DNA of 64,000 nt, from the NCBI RefSeq assembly GCF_029784135.1, contig NC_073746.1, positions 94,858,575 to 94,922,574 on the forward strand. The letters run 5' to 3'. Position 1 is the first letter of the stretch. Each line of letters opens with the position of its first letter. The stretch comes from Toxorhynchites rutilus septentrionalis (Eukaryota; Arthropoda; Insecta; Diptera; Culicidae). Shown here piece after piece: positions 45,004 through 56,814 of this stretch. A model generated the notes under the pieces. The model worked only from the letters and a program-made list of their open reading frames with translations. It had not been told where the DNA came from and did not search any database. The position numbers and the translations under genes are program-made.

Positions 45004-45368
45004 TTACCTTTTTCGATCGATGCAACATGGCCTGGTTGACCAGAACTTTTCCAATTTTGATGAAGTCAAAAATTGGATCGATTCGTGGTTAGCCGACAAA
45101 CCGGTCGATTATTTCCGCAAAGGGATCCGTGAATTGCCAGAAAGATGGGAAAAAGTTGTGACTAGCGATGGGCAATATTTGAATATTAAACTTGTAACAA
45201 TTTTTGCAGAATAAAGCATTATTTTTTTTTGAAAAAAAACGAATAAACTTACCGGTACTCCTATTATTTAAAAAAAAAACGTCAAATGTTTTTTTTATTT
45301 GCCATTCTCAATAAACGGTAGTCTGACGCGAAAATCATATAAAAATGGACAACAACAAGAACAACGAG

Positions 45369-47118
45369 CCATGGGGTGTTTGCATTCGACACATACGATG
45401 AGTCTCGAAGTTTTGGCAGGAGTACCCCCGCTTACTCTTCGGTTCACAGAATTATCCTACAGAATTCTCATCCGTTGCAAGATCATGAATCCATTGGTGA
45501 TTGATAACTTCGAAAATCTACTCCAACTGACTCCTCAGTCAAGTTTTATGTCTTTATACCATGAGTACCTTACCCACGACGTGCACCCTTCACCAGGCAT
45601 CTCCAACCAAGTTTGCTTCCCATACTTTTGCAATTCCTCTGTCACTTTTGATCTGTCCATGCGACAAAAAATCCATGGAATCCCAGATCACGATTTCATT
45701 CCGCCGATATTTTCGGCAGAATATGGGAAAGTTGGATCTGATAAAATGTTCTTTACTGACGGTTCATTCATAAACGGGTCCACTGGCTTCGGCATCTTCA
45801 ATGAAAATTCCAGTGCCTCTTTCAAACTCAAAGATCCTTGTTCCGTGTATGTCGCTGAACTGGGTGCGATATATTACGCATTAGGGATCATTGAAACATT
45901 GCCCATCGACCACTATTTTATTTTTTCAGACAGTCTCAGCTCAATAGAGGCAATCCGCTCAATGAAAGTTGATAAATGCTCATCTTATTTCCTAACAAGA
46001 ATAAGACAACTATTGAGTGTTTTGGTCGAAAATTTATTCAAGATTACCTTAGCATGGGTTCCCTCTCATTGCTCGATTCCGGGGAATGAGAAAGCGGACT
46101 CGCTAGCTAAGGTGGGCGCTTTAGAAGGCACACTTTTTGAAAGGCAAATTGCTTATAATGAATTTTTCCACATTCCTCGTCAGTATACGCTCGTAAGTTG
46201 GCAGCGCATGTGGAGTGAAGATGAGTTCGGTCGTTGGTTACACACGATTATCCCTAAGGTCTCGACGAGTGCATGGTTCAAGGGACTGAATGTAAGTCGT
46301 GATTTCATTCGCGTGATATCTCGGCTTATGTCCAATCACTACAACCTAAACGCGCATCTCTATCGCATTGGGCTCGCAGCAAACAATCTTTGTGATTGTG
46401 GCGATGGCTACCACGACATCGAGCATGTAGTCTGGTCGTGTATCCGGTTCCATGCTGCTCGCTCTCAGCTCTCTAGAGCACTGAGAGCACAAGGCAGACA
46501 ATCGGATATCCCCGTCCGGGATATCTTAGGTAGCCGTGATCCTGATCTTCTGCTTCATCTATACCTGTTCCTCAGAAACGCCGATGTCAACGTTTAATGA
46601 TGTTTCCTTCGTTGTGTCCCCGTTTCATATCCCTCCTATCCAAACGATAAACTTTTACTTAGTCGCGGCAATACATACACACACTCTTTACAGATACACG
46701 GGCCAAAGGTTGTGCAGTCCACTGATCATTCAACAAGAGCCAAAGGTTGTACCGCTTATGACAACTCTACACGAGCTGATGATTGCGCCGGCTAGTGACC
46801 ATTCTATCCTGGATTCCTCGAGTCGAGAAAGACGCACCACGCTAGATATGGGGTACAGACTAGGGGGGCGTTGCTGATTAATGGTCAGCTGCATCCCAAT
46901 AGGAGGTATCCCGTGTCGGGCACACGTACAGAGCATCGAAGACTGCAACATACCAATTATGAGAACACTTGTAATACTAACCTCGAGCCAACCGCGAGTA
47001 ATCGGTTACATATTACTAACATAGTTGTAAGCAAACATTGTCGAAATATTGAACTCCCGGCCCCGTTAGGCTGACGCCATATGAGCCTTAATAAAAATAT
47101 ATATTTTGGATAAAAAAA
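45369..47118 (+). mobile_element. non-LTR retrotransposon, 5'-truncated, with 12 bp target duplication
   Basis: AAGAACAACGAG occurs at 45357-45368 and at 47119-47130. The insert starts inside the reverse transcriptase C-terminal region, carries an RNase H domain, a long 3' untranslated region and an A-rich tail (GGATAAAAAAAA). This is the structure of target-primed reverse transcription. Fragments of the same family lie at 9929 and 49746, and a diverged relative at 32172. The RNase H domain suggests a relative of the I/LOA/R1 side of non-LTR elements. Confidence 0.92.
45371..46597 (+). pseudogene. non-LTR ORF2 C-terminal part with RNase H domain
   Basis: An open frame of about 408 codons lies inside the insert; the 24 codons before 45371 are flanking DNA. 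The first 60 residues ([20 protein letters not shown]) are the region after the reverse transcriptase. RNase H motifs appear in order: FFTDGSFING (Asp), VAELGAIYYAL (Glu), FIFSDSLSSIEA (Asp), and WVPSHCSIPGNEKADSLA (Asp). Near the end is a Cys/His motif, CDCGDGYHDIEHVVWSC. In a full element this protein makes and processes cDNA during insertion. No stop codon interrupts it, so the copy is young, but it lacks the endonuclease and polymerase. Confidence 0.9.
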
Positions 47119-47130
47119 AAGAACAACGAG

Positions 47131-49494
47131 GATTTCTAGGATGCCAGCTGAAAGTTATTACATCTCTCACCTCCATCCAGAAAGGTCCATTCTAAATTGT
47201 ACAATAAATTTTAATATTAGATTTAGCCTCCAGCGACTGTTATCTGTTTTGTAATCTCGAAAAATGGCTCGGAAGTCAAATCAATTGTGAGCTGTAAATC
47301 AGTGTTTCGAGGGACTTCACGAATCGATCTTTAAAAATTCTATCACTGTATAAGAAAAAAAGGTATGAAAAATATAGTACTCCTGTAAGTAAAAAAAATG
47401 AAGCGATGGAAAAAAGTTTACTTTGTCAGACCGAAAACTTTTCAACTCACCCTCGTAGACACTGCAAAATGGTTTGGAACTCTGGATGGTACGGTATTGC
47501 TCAAGGTCATAAAGATTGAGCGAGTATATCATAATCGAAGGCAAAGCGTGGCTTCTTCAAATGTTTTTTTTTCAGTTAAGGTATATTGATGCGCTACTGT
47601 TCCTGGTATATTGATGCGAGACCTTAGTGCAAGCTGACTTGCTCTGAGATGATATGTTAATCGTGTCGAAAGCCTGTTATACTGCTAAATCATACTGAAT
47701 CATCACTTCCTTACAATAGTTTTATTACCACAGTTCATGAAATTTCCTGACTTTGAAAATCGGCTGTTGTTGCGTGTTTCTCACACGCTCCGGAATACCC
47801 ATTTTGAGCAATCCACCCCTTCAGCACAGCCCTCGAAGAAAGAGCTGATACTTTTACATCATGGCATTTTGGTGGGAGTGAATTGAGAGGCGTAAGATGC
47901 AAGATTCGTTGCAAGATTTATCTGCACCGGTTCCGCTCTGGCGCACCGTCACCGGGCGGCTGAGACTATGGGATAACGAGTGTGGGTGTAGCTGGAAACA
48001 AGTCTGACCACGCGTCGTCTCTTGCGCGCGTCGCACATAAAGTAAAAGCTTAATGCACTTCGCGCAGAACCTACGCCACCTCTTGCGCGGTAGTTTAGTT
48101 TTTGGTTCTGGTGAGATAATTTAAAAGTCAGCATCGAATATCATTGTCTCTACAAATACCGATTACGTCAAGATTTGTTGTGATTCAGGGTAGGCGGTAG
48201 GCGGTTCGTTAATGAAACCGAAAGCTGCTCGAGCCGTTGCGTGCTCACTGTTGTTCCTGTTGTGCGCCGATGATGGTGGCCATCAGGTCGAAAAGCGTTG
48301 TTCACGTGACCACATGCAACATTTGCTTCATACAACACTGGTGATTCAATCAGATCAGTTATGGTACACCGAGGCAGTGTACAAACAGTCGTCGTCACTT
48401 GCATTAGGTGAAGATCACAAACGTACAGCCAGTTCACGCAACCTGTACGCTCGTCAAATGATGTCAGCTTATTTCAGTGACCAAGTGTAAGTGGTGATGA
48501 TGATGATGATGCGGATGGTAATAATCTCGTTGAATAAATAATTGCTGTTTGAAGAATACCACCACGGAACGATGGCGTTAACGTGCATACGACGGTCAAA
48601 ATACAGTTTTGATTATTGCTAGCCGGAAATATAAAATATCGGTGGATTTAGATTCGCGTCTATTCTTGCAGATCAATTTCTCAAAAACCCTCATAAAGCC
48701 ATCTTTACACCCGAGTTTATCTCAGAAAACGTATTTCCTCGCACAACCGCACAGGGAATTTTGTCACACTCACATCTCGGCTGCATTTAAGCTGCATTCT
48801 CGGCCGCGGAGATGCGCGATGGGCCCGCCCAGAAATAGAGCGATCTATTTATAATCTAAATCCACGGCTTAACATTCTACTCTGCGGCTCAGCAAACGTC
48901 GCTCATAGGGATGGATGCCTTTGGGTTCTTTTTCTGCACCAGCAACCAGCCGTCGTCAAGAAAGCAAAAGAGCAAGAGTTTGTCCTAGATGCATTTCCCC
49001 AACATGCGACTTTAGGAGCACGCGTCGCTTGTTGTTCTCCTTGTCCTTCGATGATTGTACGCGTTCATATTGGTTTTTTTTCTCCTGTCCATGAAAACGC
49101 TACTAATGCTTGATGGCAGTTCAAAGTGCGATCTAAATTTATATCTCGGTGCCGCTTCTGTCGCATCCAAGTGCGTTCGTTATCGTAGGGCGTTATAAGC
49201 TATATAAGCTGGAATAAGTTGGAAAAGTATTGGAATATGGGTAGAAATGCTTTTGTCGGCAATGTAATCCAGCTTAAACGGTGGATTTGTGATGTTTTTT
49301 TTTGTACATTCTTTAGCAGAACGCTCGGCGATTATTTTATACAGACAGTTACAATATGGATTTAGTGTCATAAATTTTGGATTTGCTTTCTGATTTCTCA
49401 AGGTTTATTCTAGAAATAATTGTTGAACTCTTTCGCCGGTTATGATCGTCGGTCTTGTACACTCTATATAAATATACAGCACATTTTTTGACAT
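47131..49494. other. no gene recognised
   Basis: 48180-48490 gives a 92-codon plus-strand frame starting MKPKAARAVACSLLFLLCAD, which mimics a signal peptide, but it has no homology I recognise and no gene context. A GATGATGATGATGATG tract lies at about 48496-48512. 47756-47810 duplicates 50608-50663. Confidence 0.35.
47756..47810. repeat. 55 bp direct repeat of 50608-50663
   Basis: GTTGTTGCGTGTTTCTCACA then CGCTCCGGAATACCCATTTT is shared nearly base for base by the two places. The flanks differ. Family unknown. Confidence 0.8.
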
Positions 49495-49499
49495 CATTT

Positions 49500-49745
<246 letters not shown>

Positions 49746-50462
49746 ATATAAACTTGACTGAGGAGTCAGTTGGAGTAGATTTTCGAAGTTATCAATCACC
49801 AATGGATTCATGATCTTGCAACGGATGAGAAATCTGTAGGATAATTCTGTGAACCGAACAGTAAGCGGGGGTACTCCTGCCAAAACTTCGAGACTCATCG
49901 TATGTGTCGAATGCAATATACGCAGGCAACGATATTGTATTCTCTCCAGCTTGAGAATATGAATCCTGGCAGCTGATCGGAAGCAAAAACTGCCATATTC
50001 TAACACTGATAATATCGTTGTTTTGTACAACTGAATGAGGTCTCCTGGATGGACCCCACCATGTTCCGGTAATTGTTTGGAGAAAATTGATTCTTTGCTG
50101 GCATTTCTGTTTCAAATGCGCAATGTGTCTCCCCCAGGTACACTTAGAATCAAAATATACACCCAGGTATTTGAAAAACAGAGTGTTGGATCGTTTTGCT
50201 GGATAGGTGAAGCTGGAATTGGGCGGGTTCGTGCTTCCTAGACAAAACGACCATTTCAGTTTTCTCCGTAGAGAATTCGATACCCAGCTTGAGGGCCCAC
50301 GTGAACAGATTGTTCAGGGTATCTTGCAACGACTTTTGCAGAACGACGGGATTAGTACCCGTGATGGAAATAACTCCATCGTCTGCAAGTTGTCTCAGCA
50401 TGCAGTCTCTAGTTAGACAATCATCCATATCATTGACGTAAAAACTGTACAAGAGGGGGCTT
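49746..50462 (-). pseudogene. non-LTR reverse transcriptase fragment (same family as 45369)
   Basis: On the minus strand it begins in LSPLLYSFYVNDMDDCLTRD and LRQLADDGVISITG, the catalytic A/DD region of reverse transcriptase. It continues in shifted frames through GIEFSTEKTEMVVLSRK and [20 protein letters not shown], and ends [20 protein letters not shown] to LLQLTPQSS, overlapping the start of the 45369 copy. Both ends stop abruptly at TA microsatellites. It is an internal piece with neither 5' start nor 3' tail. Confidence 0.9.
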
Positions 50463-50465
50463 AGG

Positions 50466-50503
50466 CTATATATATATATATAGTTATATAAATATATGTT
50501 ATG

Positions 50504-50537
<34 letters not shown>

Positions 50538-50541
50538 TATG

Positions 50542-50585
<44 letters not shown>

Positions 50586-50590
50586 CATAA
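50466..50590. repeat. (TA)n microsatellite with ATAACATAACAT units
   Basis: Long TA runs interrupted by TATGTTATGTTATA. It abuts the 5' side of the retrotransposon fragment. Confidence 0.93.
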
Positions 50591-50607
50591 CATATATTTT
50601 TACATAA

Positions 50608-50663
50608 CAAAATCGGCCGTTGTTGCGTGTTTCTCACACGCTCCGGAATACCCATTTTGAGCA
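50608..50663. repeat. direct repeat of 47756-47810
   Basis: Same 55 bp as at 47756. Downstream (50930-50990) lies the ATAACCGGAGAGACGTAGGA dispersed block. Confidence 0.8.
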
Positions 50664-51017
50664 TGTATCTCAAATGGTTACTTTCAGACGAAACATTGAA
50701 AATGTCTGTTTTTATGTCGTCGTGATTGAAGGGACCCTGTACTTTTTATAGGATTTTTCGAAAAAAATACATCTTTCCGTTTAAACCGGGAAAAGGGTTC
50801 AATTTTCATAACGAAAATCCCAGTTAATGTTGGACATTTGATGAAAAGACTCAAAAATATGAATGAGTGCTTATCCGAAATCATTATTCGACCGCTCTCA
50901 TCGGTCCAGTGCGTTGTGGAAATAAAAAGAAGACGGGAGAATAATGTCGGGGAAATAACCGGAGAGACGTAGGAATACATCAAGGGCTGCCAGTTTAAAT
51001 TTAAAATTATAATGTTA

Positions 51018-51828
51018 TACAGCCATTGCATGCCAAACCGATATAGTGGTTCTCAGATTTCTATGAAAAGTGGTAATTTTGTTCTTGATTGCAAAATATT
51101 AGACCCGTATTTTTTTTTTTTGTTAGGGTGACCATTTCCATTTTAGGGTGATCCGTAAAATCATTTTTTTCAACGTTTTCCCCAAAATTACTTTTCTCAA
51201 AAATTCATAACTTTTGAATCACTGAACCGATTTAGATGTTCTACATATCAAATTAAAGCCAATGAGCTAGCCTTTTACTATTTTATTTTATTTTTTTTTA
51301 AATTTTAGTTTGTTATTGATTTTGCAGTATTAATGTATTTTGTTTTCGTTATTATTGATTGTAGTTGTTTTTTGTTGTTTTCATGGTTTTGGAATAGAGG
51401 GCACTATATTTTTTTATATTTTTGCTTGAAAGCTGAGGATTTTTTACACAACATATCTCGATATCAGATGTGAAATTTTTTTCGTTTTTGAGATATGATT
51501 TTTCAAAGTTAACCGGTGGTCCAAAAACTCATTTTTCCTTTTTATCCAAGAATGACGTCTGGCTTCAATTTGATATGCCGCTTGGCTTCAATTTGATATA
51601 TCGATCATCTGAATCGGTTCAGTGGTTCAATAGTTATGAATTTAAAAAAAAAAGTTGTTTTTGGGAAAAGTGGAAAAATTTGATTTTCGGACCACCCTAA
51701 AATGGAAATGGGCACCCTAATAAAAAAAAAAAAAATACGGGTTTAATATTTTGCGATAAATAACAAAATTACCACAATTGACGAAAATCTGAGATCCACT
51801 ATATCGGTTTTACTTCGAATGGCTGCAT
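51018..51828. repeat. 0.8 kb foldback palindrome
   Basis: The left arm (CAGCCATTGCATGCC, ACCGATATAGTGGTTCTCAG, AGGGTGACCATTTCCATTTT) is found inverted in the right arm (AAAATGGAAATGGGCACCCT, CTGAGATCCACTATATCGGT, ATGGCTGCA). The arms are each about 350-400 bp with a short A+T-rich centre near 51400. A 13 bp direct repeat AATTATAATGTTA lies at 51005-51017 and 51829-51841. It could be a foldback or Mutator-like non-autonomous element; the type is inference. Confidence 0.8.
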
Positions 51829-51840
51829 AATTATAATGTT

Positions 51841-53063
51841 ACTAGCTGACCCGACAAACTTCGTCCCGCCCAAAATGTATTTTTCGTTATCACATCCACG
51901 TTCTCTTACTAAGCGCACGTTCATGGGTCCAATCACAGAACTGTTCATTGATTGATCTTCTAATCTACCACTCAAAATTATTTTTTACTGTAAAATTTCA
52001 GTACTTCTACTAAAACTCGACATTATAATATCAGATTAATTTCAGACACAATTCTCGTGCAAGATATGTCCGTTACATAGAATAAATGTTTGATACAGAA
52101 AATATTATAGAATAAAGACAGCCCTAAATCGGACAATTCCTTTCTCGAGTATTGCTCTTATCAACACATTCGGCGATCCAATTTTATTTATATAGATAGA
52201 AGAAGACAAAGGAGTGCGTTTTATCACAATCAAATCCATTTCCACTTTCATTTCCATTTCCACAGATCAATTTCGTCAGCGCAAACATCAAATAGACTAA
52301 CAACGCTATTCAATATGTAATTGTAGAACCCATGCGAATTGATTTTTTCGAATTTTCCCATTTTCCTTCAGAGTTTTCCGAAAATTTTCAATTGTCATGT
52401 TTAATTGGAATATGTTTGTTTGAAATATTTGTATTATTTTTTCGGGACCCCCTCTCCATTCCAGAGGAGCAAGGGGTGTCATGCCATCATAGAAACATTT
52501 CTTGTACCCAAAAACCTTCATATCTCAAATTTGGCTCCATTTGCTTGATTAGTTCTCGAGTTATGTTTCATTTGTATGGCAACCCCCTTGCCTTAAGAGA
52601 GGGGATAGGTGTGTCGAACCACCGTAGAAACATTTATTGCTCACTAAAATCTCCATATGCCAATTTTGGTTAAATTTGTTTGATTAGTTCTCGAGTTATA
52701 CTGGGGTGGGAGTGTCGAACTACCATAGAAACGTTTATCGATCCCTAAAACCTCTATATGCTAAGTTTGATTCCATTTGTTTGATCAGTTCTCGAGTTAA
52801 TGAGTCAAGCCACTATGAAAACATTTATTGCTCCCTAAAATCTCCATATGCCAAATTTTGTTCCATTTGCTTGATTACTTCTCGAGTAATGCAGAAATTT
52901 GTGTTTCATTTGAATGGCAGCTCCCCCTTAGGGTGGAGGTGGAGTGTCTAACCACCGTAAAACATTTATTGCACCGTAAAACCTTCAAATGGTTTCATTT
53001 GCTTGATTATTTCTCGAGTAATGCAGAAATTTGTGTTTCATTTGTATGAAAGACCCCATTCTC
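51841..53063 (+). repeat. left arm: CTAGCTGACCCGACAAAC terminus plus tandem array
   Basis: It begins ACTAGCTGACCCGACAAACT and runs through about 450 bp of unique arm sequence (AACTCGACATTATAATATCA, AATAAATGTTTGATACAGAA). It then enters an array of units of about 80-130 bp containing TTGATTAGTTCTCGAG, GTTTCATTTGTATGGCA and AGAAACATTTATTGCTC. The same structure occurs inverted at 56815-58008. Frames inside follow the repeat and are not genes. Confidence 0.8.
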
Positions 53064-54045
53064 ACTTAAGTCGCTTCCTCAGCAAAACAGATAACTGCTA
53101 GGTGATCTACGCTAGAAACAAAAAAAAACATAATTTTCATGAGTGTCCCCTGTGTGTATGTTTGCCTCGAAAACGATCTCGCAGTCATTAGACGGGTTTC
53201 ATTTATGTATGTTTTTATTTCTTTCTCTCCATTTCCAGAGCGATCCTCACCTCGAGACACACAGCAACTGTGCTCCGAGATCCGAGAGCTGTTAACGCGA
53301 CGGGCGAACTAGTAGTAGACCCCGTTGAAGAGCGCGAGGCGGGGGTAGTAAGAGAATTTGTTAGGAGGGAACTCGCTTGCCGCCCACAGATCGCGCGCGC
53401 GGAGAATGTTCAATTATAGGCGGTTTGTGACGGGCAGTCAGCAGCGACTCCACCGGCAACAGCAGCAGTAAAAGTAGTAGAAGTTGCAACGCGGTAGCAG
53501 TTGCCGCATCCGATCGATACGCTCGTGTTTTGGATATTGTCAGGAATCCGGGCGACAGGGAAGCGTCCCCGCAATCGAAAGTGGTGTCCCCGGGCGAGCG
53601 GCAATCGTGCGCTTTTCTAAGGTGAAACAAAGTTGGCAAGCTTTCAAATTTCCGATGTGTTTTTTAATTACTATGTGAGTGCAGTTTCTGTTTAAATGAA
53701 TGCGACAAATCTGAAAAGATAAAAAATAAAACGAAGTGTACGAGTGTGATAAATTTGTCTGTGTTGCAAAAAAAATAGTGAATCGAATCAACGCTTCTAC
53801 AGTGCCGAATGGTACAAAGCTTTGTAATCGGCTAATGCTCATATGTTTTGAAACATTGCTCACAGCTTCCGGTGTTGAAACAGGGTTATAGAGTTAGTGC
53901 AAACGTAGAATCCGATTTGTATATAGTGGCCTGAGTGTTCAGCAAGTGATTGCTTTTTTTCTGGTTTATTGGAAAAAAGCTGGACGACAGACAGGAGGTG
54001 TAGCAGTGGGAGATTTGGCTTCTATCCGAAGTCCTCGAGCGGAAT
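53064..54045 (+). promoter_or_regulatory. candidate promoter and 5' leader of a host gene
   Basis: Between the arrays the sequence changes to G+C-richer, non-repetitive DNA (for example GCGACGGGCGAACTAGTAGT-like sequence at 53297, GCCGCCCACAGATCGCGCGC at 53380) and CAG-rich sequence (53440-53475). Initiator-like CAGTCAGCAG occurs at 53437. It ends at an ATG with an in-frame stop 15 codons upstream (TAG 54001-54003). No start site can be fixed from sequence alone. Confidence 0.5.
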
Positions 54046-54115
54046 ATGGATAGAAGTGTAGATTCCATTGGTAGTTGTTCACTCGATGTAGATGCTGATT
54101 CGACTGATTTTTCTG
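54046..54115 (+). CDS. first coding exon of an unidentified host gene
   Basis: ATG 54046 opens a frame reading MDRSVDSIGSCSLDVDADST DFS plus one base, and then meets GTAAGT at 54116-54121, a perfect splice donor. TAG at 54001 closes the frame upstream with no other ATG between, so the start is well defined. The peptide is acidic and Ser/Asp-rich, with no domain in 23 residues, so I cannot name the gene. The phase-1 intron that follows is probably long, because no continuation is visible to 64000. Position within repeat arms is unusual. It could still be a chance ORF next to a GTAAGT, but the leader composition argues for a real exon. Confidence 0.6.
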
Positions 54116-55995
54116 GTAAGTAATTCAATATTTTTTATTAATAGCTTGAAAAAATATGAATTGAACATTTATAGGATCCGATGATTTTTCATTTTCATTT
54201 ATTCTTATTGGGCTCCATTCCCAATTCGAATTGAACCAACTTTTGCTAGTTAGCTCTATTTAGTTATCATGGATACTAAGCAAGTCGGTAGGGTCGACTG
54301 AGTGAAAGCTATCGAAGTATCTGTCATAATTTTTCAAGAAGTTTCTTCTTCTTCTTCTTTTTGGCTTTAAGAGGGTTTAAACTTTTCAGTTCATTCGCCT
54401 CTAAATTCAAGAAGTTTGTTTTGGTTTGCTTGTTGCATCTATTGTATATTACTTTGTGGAACATTTCAACGACGGTTCGTTGTATTGCAACACCACCTTC
54501 GAGTCAGACCATCGATTCGCGATCAGAATCAATCGAATACCGAAATGCGGAACGAAGAGCCGACAGAAGAATTGTACACTAGATCCAATATTTTTTTAAT
54601 TTTATTGGGAAGGAAATAAATGCTTCGGTTTCCATGAACTGTAATTGTCTGAATTATCTGTGGGCGGACAACTGATGTATTTTGTACCATGATGTACCGA
54701 GATATTCTGTGCCTTCGGATGCGTTTTAATTTTCTGTTTGAATGTTGAAAAGTTGAAAAGTTTCCGGCAGAAAAATAATTGTGGCTTCGATCCGTCTCAT
54801 GGAATATAGTGTTTTGACATAGCGAGTAGATTTTTTACACATTACGCCGAGACACTTGGTTCATGGCTGCTTTCTACCGTATCTAGTTGTTTCGTTCATA
54901 TAATTTTCCTTCACCTTTTCATCTTCTTCGATTGAACGGATGTTGGACCTGTTTTAGCACTATGTTCTACATATCATCGCATTTATCCAACATTAGTGCA
55001 ACCTTAAAATACTTGGTTACACCAGCTTGTGGTTCGACGCCCTTTTTCATATTCAATAGATCTGTACTCCGACTTCGTTTTTATTGTCTGCGATTGATGC
55101 TCGAATCATCTGAATTTCTGAGGGTGAATGAATAGATTTTCTCTTCCCATTTTCATTTCAAACCAACGGAACACGAAGCTAAATGCGCCAAGGCGAATTC
55201 GATTGGACGTCTACTACGATCTCGAGGTCAGGGTTGCCACATTTTCATCTGTACCAGAGGGGTTAAAAATCTTTCTCATCTGTACTTTTTTTTCCAAAAA
55301 TATGTACCAAAAATCGGTACCATTGAAAATATTCGTTGTAGGAAAAATATATTCTATTAGAATGAAAAAAAAAATTTTTTTTCACTACAAACACTACATT
55401 CTACAGATTCCGGATGGGATGGGATCTATCCTCCTTATCATTGCATAATTTGACATTTGCAAGTAATTCCTGTGTTTGATGAATCAAATCTTTTGATCTC
55501 AAAATAGCGTTTATCGTATCGTTGTTGAGTCGATTTCGAAGCTTATTTTTGTTCTGCACGTTACAAACAAGGTATCGAAGTTCCGAAAATGTGGGCGAAC
55601 CATTAATTGAGGGGCTCAGAAGGAAAGGGGTGTAAGTGATTTGACCGATTTCTCTTCATCAACTTTCTCTTTAGTTAATAACTCAACTGCAAAAACGTCC
55701 AAATTGAGTTTGCTATAGAATTCGATAGATAAGGTTTTGGTCTATCTTCCAGATTATCAAATCTGGGAATGTGTTTGCAGTTAAGTTATGATCAAAAGAG
55801 AGAGTCGATGTAGAGAAGTCGATGATGTCACTTACAGCCCTTTAATTTTGAGCCCCTCAATTCTTTTTAGACAGCAAATTCTTGTTCACCAATCTTGCAC
55901 ATGCTCGTTTTCTGAAACTGGTTCCCTTACGGAGTAATTTTACCTTTAGGGTACGGAATTCATTCTCCAGATCTTGTACATTCTCATCGTAGAAA
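54116..55995 (+). other. probable intron, no gene recognised
   Basis: It begins with the GTAAGT donor. T-rich tracts and TTCTTCTTCTTCTTTTT at about 54344 are present. Short frames (54361-54582, 54887-55135, 55128-55448) show no known domain. No second exon can be supported. Confidence 0.4.
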
Positions 55996-56010
55996 CCTGG
56001 AAACGCCTCT

Positions 56011-56485
56011 TATTTTTGTTATCCCTTTTGTTTATTTTAGGCTCATTAGCATTTTAGCTGTAACAGAGCCGAATTTGAATCGTGAACATGTCACAAGTTT
56101 ATCATATCTATAATTAGCACATTACACAGTTGCCATTTTCAGGCGTTAGAGTATTCCCTTCTATACCATTGCATATGATAAACATTCACAGAGTAGCCAT
56201 TTAGGCGTATGAGTTTTCCTTCTGTTCTTCCATTATCCAGTTAGAGCGGACAGTGGCGACAGTTGATTGATCATTGTTGAGTTATTTATAGAACAGCAGC
56301 CCGATGTGTCTTGCAGAGCAGAGCAGTTGTATGGATGAATCGATCTTATTTCGACCGCGGATCGATCTCCATCGCTGATGATTGTTGCGTGGACGTAGTT
56401 ATTCTGTAAGAACACAAAGATGGTCAATGAGGGCCCTGAGTTTTGAACTCACCATCGAGCGCAACCAATGTGGTTACGGAGACCC
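56011..56485 (-). mobile_element. tRNA-derived SINE (family B)
   Basis: It is flanked by a perfect 15 bp duplication CCTGGAAACGCCTCT (55996-56010, 56486-56500). On the minus strand the head is GGGGGTCTCCGTAACCACAT, with a B-box-like GTGAGTTCAAAACTC further in, and it ends in an A-rich tail. It has the longest target duplication in this window. Confidence 0.93.
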
Positions 56486-56500
56486 CCTGGAAACGCCTCT

Positions 56501-56814
56501 AACACAACGAATTTCGTCCTCATCAAACTGATCAATTATTGTATTATAAATGCTTTTATGATCAGCAGCACCAAGCGATACTGCGGCGTAAAGTCGTCAT
56601 GTACCTTAATGTCGCTTTGTTCAAATGTAAGAAATTTCACACGCGGAAAAAATCTGTACCAATCAGAACTTTTTGACGAAAATCTGTACCAAAAATAACG
56701 AAAGAATCTGTACCTTTCCAGATAAATCTGTACATGTGGCAACACTGCTCACGACTACGATTCTTTGGGCGAAGTCAAGCAAAAAAAATAGATCGGACGA
56801 TCTGATCTCGATGC
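56501..56814. other. no gene recognised
   Basis: Spacer between the SINE and the right array. AAATCTGTACC recurs several times at 56650-56730, also near 55230-55310 (CATCTGTACC, AAAATATGTACC). Confidence 0.35.

Larger units (their letters stand above)
43315..45214 (+). pseudogene. mariner transposase, near full length but interrupted
   Basis: ATG 43315 gives MSNFVPTRVFLRGVLLHYFN and MKKKAAECHRILVEVYGDHA, then stops and frameshifts. Later pieces are ERSGPPKKFEDEE (split by the SINE), VMLSIWWD, ELLKPNETITGDLYQQQLMR, TYLETLKWEV and PDIASSDYY (in shifted frames). After the second insertion 45020 resumes MQHGLVDQNFSNFDEVKNWI then ELPERWEKVVTSDGQYLNIK. All landmarks of a mariner DD34D enzyme are recognisable, but it has many stop codons and cannot be expressed whole. 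Confidence 0.87.
43146..45261 (+). mobile_element. mariner element, interrupted by a SINE and a probable solo LTR
   Basis: The left end GGTGTACCGGTAAGTTTCTT and the inverse of the right end (AATAAACTTACCGGTACTCC) match as terminal repeats, next to TA on both sides. The transposase can be followed almost end to end once the SINE (43531-43696) and the insertion at about 44303-45003 are removed. Without them the element would be about 1.25 kb, a normal mariner length. Confidence 0.88.

Noticed and set aside
45299..45370. Start of the 432-codon frame at 45299
   Set aside because: These codons lie before the target duplication and belong to the flank, not to the retrotransposon.
48212..48490. 92-codon frame with a signal-peptide-like start
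   Set aside because: No homology recognised, antisense frame equally long, no promoter or splice context. Kept only as a note.
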